From Chloroflexota bacterium (lineage in GTDB: Bacteria > Chloroflexota > Dehalococcoidia > Lucifugimonadales > UBA826): a stretch of DNA of 7,686 bases. This document shows, piece after piece, positions 1 to 6,354 of the stretch. The position numbers and the translations under genes are program-made. The stretch spans positions 33,108 to 40,793 of the forward strand of contig PBDP01000004.1 of assembly GCA_002718095.1 (NCBI GenBank), written 5' to 3'. A model generated the notes under the pieces. That model did not search any database and was not told the DNA's origin. It saw only the letters and a program-made list of their open reading frames with translations. Position 1 is the stretch's first letter; each line of letters begins with the position of its first letter.

Positions 1-64
1 CAGCTATTTTAAAAATGGAAAATTTAGGACATGTTATTTTAAACTTCAGGTAGATTGGATATGA
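1..64 (+). other. Possible 3' end of an upstream gene
   Basis: Two + frames are open from the window edge. One runs from base 2 to a TGA at 62-64, which would overlap the SDR start in the coupling arrangement ATGA. The other runs from base 3 to a TAG at 51-53, 7 nt before the SDR start. Either could be the C-terminal end of an upstream gene in the same operon. The visible 16 to 20 residues are too few to identify a family or to choose between the frames. The third frame stops at bases 10-12. Confidence 0.25.
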
Positions 65-900
65 CAAATTTTACAGAAAAAGTTGCGATAGTTACAGGAG
101 GAGCTCAAGGAATAGGGGCAGGAATTGCGCGTCAAATGGCAAGATTAGGCGTTAAAGTTTTAGTAGCAGATATTGATATGGATATGGCATCTCTCACAGC
201 TTCAGATATAGTGAATAGAGGTTCTGTGGCAAAAGCTTTTAAAGTAGATGTAACTTCATATGATGATCTTAAGATCATGATTAATGAAGCTCAAAATCTT
301 TGGGGGAGAATAGATTATTTAGTAAACAACGCGTTTAGTGCAGGGGAAGCAACTATAGGGGGAGCCACAGAAGTTTCAGAAGCTCAATGGAATGCAGATA
401 TTAGTGCTTTAGTGTCATCAGTATATGCTGGTTCCAAATATGCCATACCGGTTATGGCTGACGGTGGAGGAGGTTCTATCGTAAATATTTCTTCAGTACA
501 TGGCATTCTAGTATCAAAAAAAGCTTTAACTTACGAGACAGGGAAGGCTGCAGTTATAGCTATGACACGTCAAATGGCTGTTGATTATGGAGAATTTGGA
601 ATTAGGGTAAACTCTATTTCCCCTGGTCATATTGTTACGGAAAGATTAGCAGAAAGATGGAAAAATAACCCTTCGGGTTTAAAATTCTTTGAGGATCAAT
701 ATCCAGTGAAACGCACAGGAGTACCTGAAGATATAGGGAATGCAACCGTATTTTTGTGTTCTGATGAAGCATCTTTTATAACGGGGCATAATTTAGTCGT
801 TGATGGGGGCTTGTCTATTCAGCTACAAGAAAACTTAGCTGTTCAGCAAGCGCACTACATAAAAGAAAATCCGGATACCAATATGCCGTATAAGAGATAA
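61..900 (+). CDS. SDR-family NAD(P)-dependent oxidoreductase
   Basis: This is a complete 279-residue classical short-chain dehydrogenase/reductase, a soluble Rossmann-fold enzyme that interconverts an alcohol and a ketone. Seen: the cofactor loop TGGAQGIG at residues 12-19; an Asp at the end of beta-2 (D37), which in this family favours NAD over NADP; D63 near the adenine pocket; NNA at 89-91; catalytic Ser in NISS (144/145); Y158 and K162 in the YETGK motif; and PG at 188-189 followed by T193. The length is slightly above the usual 250 because of a C-terminal tail of about 25 residues after the VVDGG motif. ATG 61 is preferred over the in-frame TTG at 55 because AGG at 48-50 is 10 nt from ATG 61 and only 4 nt from the TTG. 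The substrate cannot be read from sequence. A strong hairpin follows the stop directly. Confidence 0.93.
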   Translation: MTNFTEKVAIVTGGAQGIGAGIARQMARLGVKVLVADIDMDMASLTASDIVNRGSVAKAFKVDVTSYDDLKIMINEAQNLWGRIDYLVNNAFSAGEATIGGATEVSEAQWNADISALVSSVYAGSKYAIPVMADGGGGSIVNISSVHGILVSKKALTYETGKAAVIAMTRQMAVDYGEFGIRVNSISPGHIVTERLAERWKNNPSGLKFFEDQYPVKRTGVPEDIGNATVFLCSDEASFITGHNLVVDGGLSIQLQENLAVQQAHYIKENPDTNMPYKR

Positions 901-932
901 TTGTGCTTCTTGACATTGCAAAAGAGGCACAA
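901..932 (+). other. 3' hairpin right after the SDR stop codon
   Basis: Bases 901-911 pair with 922-932 to make an 11-bp stem with one G-U pair (907-926) and a 10-nt loop, starting one base after the TAA stop of the SDR. No U-run follows, so it is not a standard intrinsic terminator. A 3'-end processing or mRNA-stabilising hairpin is the likelier role. The loop-side arm also contains TTGACA (910-915), but no well-spaced -10 follows it. Confidence 0.5.
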
Positions 933-1022
933 AATAGGTAGAATGGCCTAGTATGAAACAGCATAAATTCTTTATTATTTTTACAGAAAGTTAACGCTGC
1001 TAGAGTTGTGTAGTTAAACTAA

Positions 1023-1062
1023 AACTAGGGTTAATTTGTATTTAGTTATCAAGCCCCTAGTT
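1023..1062 (+). promoter_or_regulatory. Candidate anti-terminator pairing upstream of the DUF1800 operon
   Basis: AACTAGGG (1023-1030) is perfectly complementary to CCCTAGTT (1055-1062). The second element covers most of the 5' arm of the terminator at 1051-1076, so the two helices cannot form together. This is the layout of a transcription attenuator. Caveats: the region is rich in CTAG, which pairs with itself by chance; the loop is 24 nt; and no leader peptide, T-box or known riboswitch motif was recognised. Confidence 0.3.
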
Positions 1063-1080
1063 AAGCCTAGAGGCTTTTTT
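1051..1080 (+). terminator. Intrinsic terminator between the SDR gene and the DUF1800 operon
   Basis: Bases 1051-1060 pair with 1067-1076 (10 positions, nine paired, one C-A mismatch at 1056/1071) around a 6-nt loop. The stem's 3' end runs into six T residues at 1075-1080. This is a good rho-independent terminator on the + strand. It would end SDR transcription about 180 nt after the stop codon. It also lies only 20 nt before the DUF1800 start, so any promoter for that operon must lie inside this small gap or read through the terminator. Confidence 0.75.
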
Positions 1081-1100
1081 ATTATGGAGAATGAGAAATA

Positions 1101-2504
1101 ATGTCCAGTATAGACATCAAATTAAAAGCTCATTTGTTGCGCAGAGCAGGATTTGGAGCTACTAGAGCAGAATTAGAAGAGATTCAAGATAAATCGTATG
1201 AGGAAGTAGTGGAAGATTTGTTGTTTCCTGAAAGATTTCCTGATTTAGATGAAGATTATATACAGCGTTATAACCCAGATGTTTCTTATCATGATATTCA
1301 TCCAGCTAATTCAGGAAAATGGGTCTGGAGGATGATTAATACGAAGAGACCTTTAGAAGAAAAGATTGCTCTTTTTTGGCACCATGTATTTGCTACTGCT
1401 TGGTATAAAGGTGAACATACCCCGAGTCAGTTGGCTCAGATAGATACATTCAGGAAAAATGGATTGTCTGATATAAATACAATCCTTCTTGATTTAGCAA
1501 AAGATCCGGCAATGAATTATTGGTTAGATAATTGTGAGAATCATTCCACTCAACCTAATGAAAATTGGGGTAGGGAATTATTAGAATTGTTTTCTATGGG
1601 TGTCGGTAATTATTCTGAAGATGATATAAAAAATGCAGCTAGAGCTTTTACAGGCTGGACCTTTGAGCAGCCACAGCCTCTTTATCCATATGGGAGTTAC
1701 GAGACCTCTTTTATTTACAATGAAAATGATCATGATAATGGAGAGAAGACGTTTCTAGGGCAGACTGGTAATTTTAACGGGGAAGATATAATAGATATTA
1801 TTAGTGAACAGGAAGCTACAGCAAAATTCATATGTAGGCATTTATATACTTTTTTTGTAGAGGATGAACCTCAGGTCCATACATGGAGTATTGAACCTCC
1901 TAGAAATCCAGAGGCTCTTAACCAGTTAATTAATGTGTTCAAAAAAAATAATGGTCAAATCAAGCCATTATTGAGATTCTTGTTCAATTCAGATTTCTTT
2001 AAAGATGCAATGTTTAAAAAAGTCAAAAACCCTGCCGAATTAGTTGCAGGAACAATGAAAATGGTAGGCAAATATTCTGTAATTCCTAAAGAGGGAGAGG
2101 TGGTAGCAACATTAAATAGCAAAGTTTCAGTAATGGGCCAAGATTTAATGAATCCCCCCACAGTTGAAGGATGGCATACAGGTCATGAATGGATTGACGG
2201 TGGAACTTTAAATGAACGGGTTAATTTTGCTGTAGATCAATTTAATGACCCAACATCGCCAGGAATTAGAGATATTTTAAGTAGATTGGGCAAACAGATA
2301 AATTCTAAGGATCTTTTAGATAAATGCTTAGATTTAATAGGCCCATTAGAAGTATCTAAAGATACTTATGAAGCTTTAGAAAAATATGCTAATGCGGTCG
2401 GTGATATTGATTTAGACATGAATGAATTTAAACAAGAAAATATAGAAAAAATCACAAGGATGATTCAATTAATTGTTTCAACCCGAGAATACCAATTTGC
2501 GTAG
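1101..2504 (+). CDS. DUF1800 family protein
   Basis: This 467-residue protein matches the DUF1800 family (PF08811) over its full length. Seen in order: the N-terminal signature RRAGFGATRAELE (14-26), FWHHVFAT (92-99), PNENWGRELLELFSMG (152-167), ARAFTGW (180-186), an HDNGEKTFLG element (211-220), FICRHLYTFFV (243-253), NPAELVAGTMK (310-320) and PPTVEGW (352-358). The biochemical role of the family is not established; its genes usually sit next to DUF1501 genes, as here. GGAGA at 1086-1090 is the ribosome site. An in-frame TGA at 1092-1094 means there is no room for a signal peptide, so the protein appears cytoplasmic. The stop is 16 nt before the DUF1501 gene, so the two are almost certainly cotranscribed. 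Confidence 0.93.
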   Translation: MSSIDIKLKAHLLRRAGFGATRAELEEIQDKSYEEVVEDLLFPERFPDLDEDYIQRYNPDVSYHDIHPANSGKWVWRMINTKRPLEEKIALFWHHVFATAWYKGEHTPSQLAQIDTFRKNGLSDINTILLDLAKDPAMNYWLDNCENHSTQPNENWGRELLELFSMGVGNYSEDDIKNAARAFTGWTFEQPQPLYPYGSYETSFIYNENDHDNGEKTFLGQTGNFNGEDIIDIISEQEATAKFICRHLYTFFVEDEPQVHTWSIEPPRNPEALNQLINVFKKNNGQIKPLLRFLFNSDFFKDAMFKKVKNPAELVAGTMKMVGKYSVIPKEGEVVATLNSKVSVMGQDLMNPPTVEGWHTGHEWIDGGTLNERVNFAVDQFNDPTSPGIRDILSRLGKQINSKDLLDKCLDLIGPLEVSKDTYEALEKYANAVGDIDLDMNEFKQENIEKITRMIQLIVSTREYQFA

Positions 2505-2520
2505 GTTAAAGGACTAAAAT

Positions 2521-3678
2521 ATGACGACAGTTCAGAAAAAAGAAACAGTTTTTGTTGTTGTGCAACTTAGCGGTGGCAACGATTTCATGAATACACTCGT
2601 TCCTTACTCTAATCCTGTCTATTATGATAATCGTAAATTACTTAACATTCCGGCAGAAGATGTTCTGCCTTTGAACGATTCTCTTGGGTGGCATCCTGAG
2701 ATGGCACCTATAAAAGATTTATATGATCGTGATATGGTTGCTGTTGTTCAAGGTATCGGATATCCAGATTCTAATAGAAGTCATTTTAGAGGTATGGATA
2801 TATGGCATACGTGTACTCCAGATGAAGTGTCGACTGTAGGATGGCTTGGTGCAACTTTAGAACAATTAGATCCCAAGGGAGAAAACCCTTTAACAGGAAT
2901 TAATTTTGGGGTAGGTTTGCCTAAAGCAATGACTAAAATGGGAGTTCCTGTTACTAGTGTTTCTAATTTGGATACATATGGCCTGATGAGTGGAATAGGT
3001 GCTAGTGAACAGAGAGATCAAGCTTTAGAGATTTTTAAGAATATGTATGCTCAAGCCATTGGGACTGGCCCAGTCATGGATTATTTATCTCAGACTGGTA
3101 ACGATGTTTTAAAGGGAGCGGATATTATCAAAGTAGCGCCCGAAAAATATGAGTCTACGGTTGAATATGGTAGCAGTTCAATTGCGAGATCACTTAGAGA
3201 TGTTGCGCGTGTACACACAGCCGGCTTAGGGTCGCGAGTATTTTATACTCAACAAGGAGGATATGATACGCATGCAAATCAACTTCCGTCCCAACCAGGG
3301 TTATTTCGAGATTTATCAAGAGCTGTAGCGGATTTTTTTGATGACCTTGCAGAACATGATGCTGACGATAATGTTGTTATGCTTATTTTTAGTGAATTTG
3401 GGAGGAGGATTTACGATAATGGATCTGGTACAGATCACGGATCAGGAGGCGGAGCATTTTTAATTGGTAAACCAATAAAAGGTGGTCTTTATTCTGAGTA
3501 CCCGTCTTTGGATAAAGATCGTTGGGCTAAAGGAGAAGACTTAGAGCATACGATTGATTATCGTGGAATATACGGAACCGTTTTAGAGCAATGGCTGGGC
3601 CTTGAAGCTTCCCCTATCGTCTTAGGAGATTTTGAACAGATAAAACCTTTTAGGGATGAATTTTATGTTACAAAATAA
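2521..3678 (+). CDS. DUF1501 family protein
   Basis: This 385-residue protein is a full-length DUF1501 member (PF07394), a family placed in the alkaline phosphatase/sulfatase-like clan, with no activity that can be assigned from sequence. Seen: LSGGND (16-21), HPEM (58-61), SHFRGMDIW (87-95), GGYDTH (246-251), SEFGRR (291-296), GTDHG (303-307) and GGLYSEYP (321-328). The Asp/His positions of GGYDTH and GTDHG would suit metal binding by analogy with the clan; that is inference. Many DUF1501 proteins carry an N-terminal Tat signal, but this one starts straight at the core strand, and an in-frame TAA at 2515-2517 excludes a longer start. AAAGGA at 2508-2513 is the ribosome site. The 3' end overlaps the NHL gene. 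Confidence 0.93.
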   Translation: MTTVQKKETVFVVVQLSGGNDFMNTLVPYSNPVYYDNRKLLNIPAEDVLPLNDSLGWHPEMAPIKDLYDRDMVAVVQGIGYPDSNRSHFRGMDIWHTCTPDEVSTVGWLGATLEQLDPKGENPLTGINFGVGLPKAMTKMGVPVTSVSNLDTYGLMSGIGASEQRDQALEIFKNMYAQAIGTGPVMDYLSQTGNDVLKGADIIKVAPEKYESTVEYGSSSIARSLRDVARVHTAGLGSRVFYTQQGGYDTHANQLPSQPGLFRDLSRAVADFFDDLAEHDADDNVVMLIFSEFGRRIYDNGSGTDHGSGGGAFLIGKPIKGGLYSEYPSLDKDRWAKGEDLEHTIDYRGIYGTVLEQWLGLEASPIVLGDFEQIKPFRDEFYVTK

Positions 3679-4696
3679 AGAATTACTTCGATCCGGATTT
3701 CCTTATCTTATAACTTTAGGTCAAAGAAGAGTTACTTCAACACCTCTAGATATAGGGTTTGGGAAGGAAAAGATTTATGTTCTTGTTAGGAATTTAAATT
3801 TAGGGACATATATTAGAGTTATTAATTGGGAAGATGATAACTTAGGGACTATTGGAGGCCCTGAAGGTACACGTTCTCCTTCCCCTGGTAATGAAAATAT
3901 TAGTGAAGCTTCATTTCAGTGGCCAGCTGGATTACTAGTTGATGAAGACGAAAATTTATATGTTACTGACGAAGCTAAACACTGTGTTGTTGTTATGGAT
4001 AAAGATGGAATCCATCTTGGTACTTGGGGAGAATACGGTACAGGAGAAGCGCAACTTAACAGGCCTTCTGGGATGTCTTTTGATCGAGAAGGCAATATTC
4101 TTTTATCTGACACAATGAATAACAGGGTACAGCGATTCACCAAAGAGGGTAATCATTTACAAACTATTGGGGCTGGACTATTAAATAATCCTTGGGGTCT
4201 TTGTGTAGACTCTGAGGATAATATTTATGTTGCTGATTGGAAAAATGATAGGGTTGTTAAATTTAGTCCAGATGGTAAAGAATTGCAGGTTATAGGTTCA
4301 TTCGGAAGCGATAAAGGACAATTTACTAGGCCTTCCGCTGTAGCAGTGGATCTTCATGGTGATATTTATGTTGCTGATTGGAAAAATGATAGGGTTCAAC
4401 TTTTTGACAAATTCGGCAAATATATACAAAGTTTTTACGGGGATGCTACTTTATCAAAATCAGGATTGATGTATATTATGGCAAATCCTGTCACTTTGCG
4501 ACTTAGGGAAATGGCAGACTTTGAGAAAACTCAAAGATTAGATGTTCCTATGATGGTTAAAGTTGATAAAGAGTTTAGGTTATTTATAACCGATACTGGT
4601 AATCACAGAATTCAGGTTTATAAAAAAGATGCTATAGAGTTAACGGAGGATCAGATAGCTCCCCCAATGCGTAATCCTGTTTTGTTTACTACGTAG
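3665..4696 (+). CDS. NHL-repeat beta-propeller protein
   Basis: This protein of 343 residues is built of NHL repeats, which fold as a beta-propeller and usually mediate binding rather than catalysis. Clear blades carry the NHL signature: TDEAKHCVVV (about 101-110), SDTMNNRVQRF (148-158), ADWKNDRVVKF (190-200), ADWKNDRVQLF (237-247) and TDTGNHRIQVY (309-319). A weaker blade near 27-57 suggests six in all. About 30 residues, probably helical, separate the last two clear blades (260-290). ATG 3665 is preferred over ATG 3656 because GGGA at 3653-3656 lies 8 nt upstream of it. It overlaps the DUF1501 gene by 14 nt, which implies translational coupling. An in-frame TAA at 3641-3643 rules out a signal peptide. 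It is probably a partner of the DUF1800/DUF1501 pair. Its last 8 nt overlap the convergent XRE gene. Confidence 0.88.
   Translation: MLQNKELLRSGFPYLITLGQRRVTSTPLDIGFGKEKIYVLVRNLNLGTYIRVINWEDDNLGTIGGPEGTRSPSPGNENISEASFQWPAGLLVDEDENLYVTDEAKHCVVVMDKDGIHLGTWGEYGTGEAQLNRPSGMSFDREGNILLSDTMNNRVQRFTKEGNHLQTIGAGLLNNPWGLCVDSEDNIYVADWKNDRVVKFSPDGKELQVIGSFGSDKGQFTRPSAVAVDLHGDIYVADWKNDRVQLFDKFGKYIQSFYGDATLSKSGLMYIMANPVTLRLREMADFEKTQRLDVPMMVKVDKEFRLFITDTGNHRIQVYKKDAIELTEDQIAPPMRNPVLFTT
4221..4255 (+). repeat. Direct repeat copy 1 (35 bp) inside the NHL gene
   Basis: This stretch is identical, base for base, to 4362-4396. It encodes IYVADWKNDRV in one propeller blade. The two copies start 141 bp (47 codons) apart, in frame, which equals one blade. 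Confidence 0.9.
4362..4396 (+). repeat. Direct repeat copy 2 (35 bp) inside the NHL gene
   Basis: This is an exact copy of 4221-4255 in the next blade. Identity extends to synonymous positions and stops at both edges (A4220 versus G4361, and G4256 versus C4397), while the rest of the two blades differs. Confidence 0.9.
4689..4696. other. Palindromic tail-to-tail stop overlap
   Basis: The 8-bp palindrome CTACGTAG supplies the TAG stop of the NHL gene on the + strand and the TAG stop of the XRE gene on the - strand. Both proteins therefore end in Thr-stop encoded by ACG TAG. There is no spacer and no intrinsic terminator between the convergent genes. Confidence 0.9.
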
Positions 4697-5063
4697 ATTT
4701 TGGTCTTTTATCTCGTATGAATTGTGCATAATCTAAAACTGATTTCCATTCTTCATCAGATAAATCACTAATATCTGCTAATCTATCTAGATATTCTTGA
4801 TCTATTTCTGGAACATTATAATGTTCAGTTTCAATATATCCTGACAATACGGCTAGTACAGCATAAGGTAATCTTAAAGCATGAGATATTTTCTTTAATG
4901 TTTTAACAGTTGGTTGTATATTTCCATTTTCTAGGTGGGTTATATAACTTCCGCTCATCTGAATAGTTGCTGACAATTGTCTTTGAGAAAGTTCTCTTGC
5001 TTCTCTTGCCTCTTTAACAAGCTCTGCAAGTTTTTTATAAGGGACTTCTATTTCTTTTGGCAT
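4689..5063 (-). CDS. XRE-family helix-turn-helix transcriptional regulator
   Basis: This 124-residue protein has an N-terminal XRE/Cro-type DNA-binding domain. Seen: LVKEAREARELSQRQLS (15-31) leading to the recognition region SGSYITHLENG (37-47), then PTVKTLKKISHALRLP (51-66), the classic five-helix pattern. The C-terminal half (about 67-124) is acidic and helical (DLSDEEWKSVLDYAQFIRDK) and may serve in dimerisation; no ligand domain is recognised. The start lies 18 nt downstream of the enolase-superfamily stop, so the two are probably one transcript. No clear Shine-Dalgarno precedes this start, which suggests coupled or weak translation. Cotranscription makes it a candidate autoregulator of the operon acting at the inverted repeat at 6196-6223; that link is inference. 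The last 8 nt overlap the convergent NHL gene. Confidence 0.9.
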   Translation of the reverse strand: MPKEIEVPYKKLAELVKEAREARELSQRQLSATIQMSGSYITHLENGNIQPTVKTLKKISHALRLPYAVLAVLSGYIETEHYNVPEIDQEYLDRLADISDLSDEEWKSVLDYAQFIRDKRPKST

Positions 5064-5081
5064 ATCTGAATTATATTGATT

Positions 5082-6164
5082 TTATGAAGATAATTTTTCT
5101 ACCATCTTCATGTCTAATTCAACTCCTAATCCTGGTTTATTTGGTATTTCCATAAATCCATTTTTTATATTGAGGGGTTCTTTTAATATAGGATAGTCAT
5201 CTCTTATTGAGATATGTTCTATATTGTATTCTTGTTCATAGGTAGCTATTTGCGTTGCAGCTACAAAATGTGCGTGTGCAACTGTGCTTAATATAGGTTG
5301 AGTATTATGGCAGGTGATAGGGATTTCGTATGCTTCCGCTATACTACCTATTTTTATTAATGTAGTAAAACCCGGAGACTTAACTATATCTGGCTGAATT
5401 ATATCTACTTTTCCTCTCGTAATAAGGTCTTTATATTCATAAGGAGTATAGATATTTTCTCCGGAAGCTATAGGTATATCTAGATTATCAGCAACATGTG
5501 CCAATCCTTCTAAATCGTAATGGGGCCTAGGCTCTTCAAAATGAAACACTCCCAATTGCTCTAATTGTTTCCCTATTTCGATACTGTGGTGTCTGGAATA
5601 AGCGCCATTAACGTCGACGAGTATATCCATATCATCACCTATGGCCTTTCTCACTTCGGTAACAGTTTTTATTGTTTGGTCAGCAGGATCATCAATCTTT
5701 CCGGGAATTGCACTATGAAGTTTGTATCCCCTATACCCTTCCTGTATAAAAGAATATGCTCTTTGAGCTTCTTCTTTAGGGGTCATCCCTCGTTTCATAG
5801 AGCTTGCATAGACAGGCATTTTTTCTCGAACTTTTCCTCCGAGTAATTCATATATAGGTAGCCCTAATGCTTTTCCCTTTATGTCCCATAAGGCTATATC
5901 TAAAGCGGCAATTCCTATCCAAACAGCTCCCCCCATTTCTGTTAGGGAGTTTCCCGCTACTGTCATGTCATGAAATCTCATGTTTGTATCAGTGGGATTT
6001 TTTCCTATAATTGCGGGTGCTAAAATTTCGTCAATTAAGGTTTTTGTTATTACAGGTTGTCTTCTAAAGCACTCACCTATACCAGTTATTCCTTCATCTG
6101 TTTCTACGAATACATATGGAAAATTATTATCTAAGATTAAGCATTTAACTGATGTTATTTTCAT
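5082..6164 (-). CDS. Enolase-superfamily (mandelate racemase/muconate lactonizing type) enzyme, probable sugar-acid dehydratase
   Basis: This is a complete 360-residue cytoplasmic enzyme with an N-terminal capping domain (1-110, ending in the LWDIKGKALGLPIYELLGGK signature) and a TIM-barrel domain. Seen: K148-L-H150 at the KxK position; metal-binding D184 (DVN), E210 (EEP) and E236 (GEN); D259 (QPD) and H286 (CHN), forming the His-Asp dyad; and E310/E312 near the last strand. Spacings from D184 through E210, E236 and D259 to H286 equal those of mandelate racemase (D195, E221, E247, D270, H297). The family takes a proton from carbon 2 of a carboxylate bound to magnesium. The intact dyad with a non-standard KxH fits acid-sugar dehydratases better than racemases; the substrate cannot be named. 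A strong Shine-Dalgarno precedes ATG 6164. It heads an operon with the XRE regulator. Confidence 0.9.
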   Translation of the reverse strand: MKITSVKCLILDNNFPYVFVETDEGITGIGECFRRQPVITKTLIDEILAPAIIGKNPTDTNMRFHDMTVAGNSLTEMGGAVWIGIAALDIALWDIKGKALGLPIYELLGGKVREKMPVYASSMKRGMTPKEEAQRAYSFIQEGYRGYKLHSAIPGKIDDPADQTIKTVTEVRKAIGDDMDILVDVNGAYSRHHSIEIGKQLEQLGVFHFEEPRPHYDLEGLAHVADNLDIPIASGENIYTPYEYKDLITRGKVDIIQPDIVKSPGFTTLIKIGSIAEAYEIPITCHNTQPILSTVAHAHFVAATQIATYEQEYNIEHISIRDDYPILKEPLNIKNGFMEIPNKPGLGVELDMKMVEKLSS

Positions 6165-6167
6165 GTG

Positions 6168-6173
6168 TCCTCC
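6168..6173 (-). promoter_or_regulatory. Strong Shine-Dalgarno of the enolase-superfamily gene
   Basis: On the - strand this reads GGAGGA, ending 3 nt before ATG 6164. It fixes the start and is the best-matching ribosome site in the window, although the spacing is short. Confidence 0.75.
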
Positions 6174-6195
6174 AACCCATACCTCAATAAATAAC

Positions 6196-6223
6196 GTGTA
6201 GAATACAATTGTACTTGCTACAC
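6196..6223 (-). promoter_or_regulatory. Operator-like inverted repeat upstream of the enolase-superfamily/XRE operon
   Basis: The outer arms GTGTAG (6196-6201) and CTACAC (6218-6223) are exact reverse complements. They enclose the perfect 10-bp palindrome TACAATTGTA (6204-6213). The two symmetry centres differ by one base. The element lies 32 to 59 bases upstream of the enzyme's ATG. A possible -10 box TATTCT (- strand, 6205 to 6200) falls inside it; a TATAAT on the - strand (6262 to 6257) would instead place it in the leader. No good -35 was found for either. The regulator encoded at the operon's end is the natural candidate ligand (inference). Confidence 0.5.
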
Positions 6224-6309
6224 CAAAGCAATGCTAGTCATGGAATAAAAAATAAGATTATATTGCATATACATATATATAAACCGCATGAATATTATAT
6301 ATGAGATTG

Positions 6310-6315
6310 TATAAT
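6310..6315 (+). promoter_or_regulatory. Candidate -10 box for the membrane-protein genes
   Basis: A perfect TATAAT lies 40 nt before ATG 6355 in a very AT-rich stretch (6241-6340). The expected -35 position has no good match to TTGACA, so this is a partial promoter call. The sequence around it (TGTATAATGCA) is also a near inverted copy of TGCATATACA at 6264-6273. Confidence 0.4.
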
Positions 6316-6354
6316 GCATTTGTATTTACTTATATATGTTAAAAAAGAGGAAAT

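Noticed and set aside
910-944. TTGACA plus TAGAAT as a promoter
   Set aside because: The spacer is 23 nt, too long for a normal sigma-70 promoter, and the TTGACA is part of the hairpin at 901-932.
1955-2161. 68-residue open frame on the - strand
   Set aside because: It lies wholly inside the DUF1800 gene, opposite conserved motifs, and its product resembles no family.
3916-4143. 75-residue open frame on the - strand
   Set aside because: It is antisense to NHL blades of a well-supported gene, with no ribosome site or family match.
5565-5846. 93-residue open frame on the + strand
   Set aside because: It is antisense to the catalytic barrel of the enolase-superfamily gene, and its composition is that of a shadow frame.
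5980-6201. 73-residue open frame on the + strand
   Set aside because: It is mostly antisense to the N-terminal domain of the enolase-superfamily gene and has no start signal.
6241-6340. Alternating TA/CA tracts as a replication origin or special structure
   Set aside because: No iterated protein-binding boxes or origin-type genes are present; ordinary AT-rich promoter DNA between divergent genes explains it.
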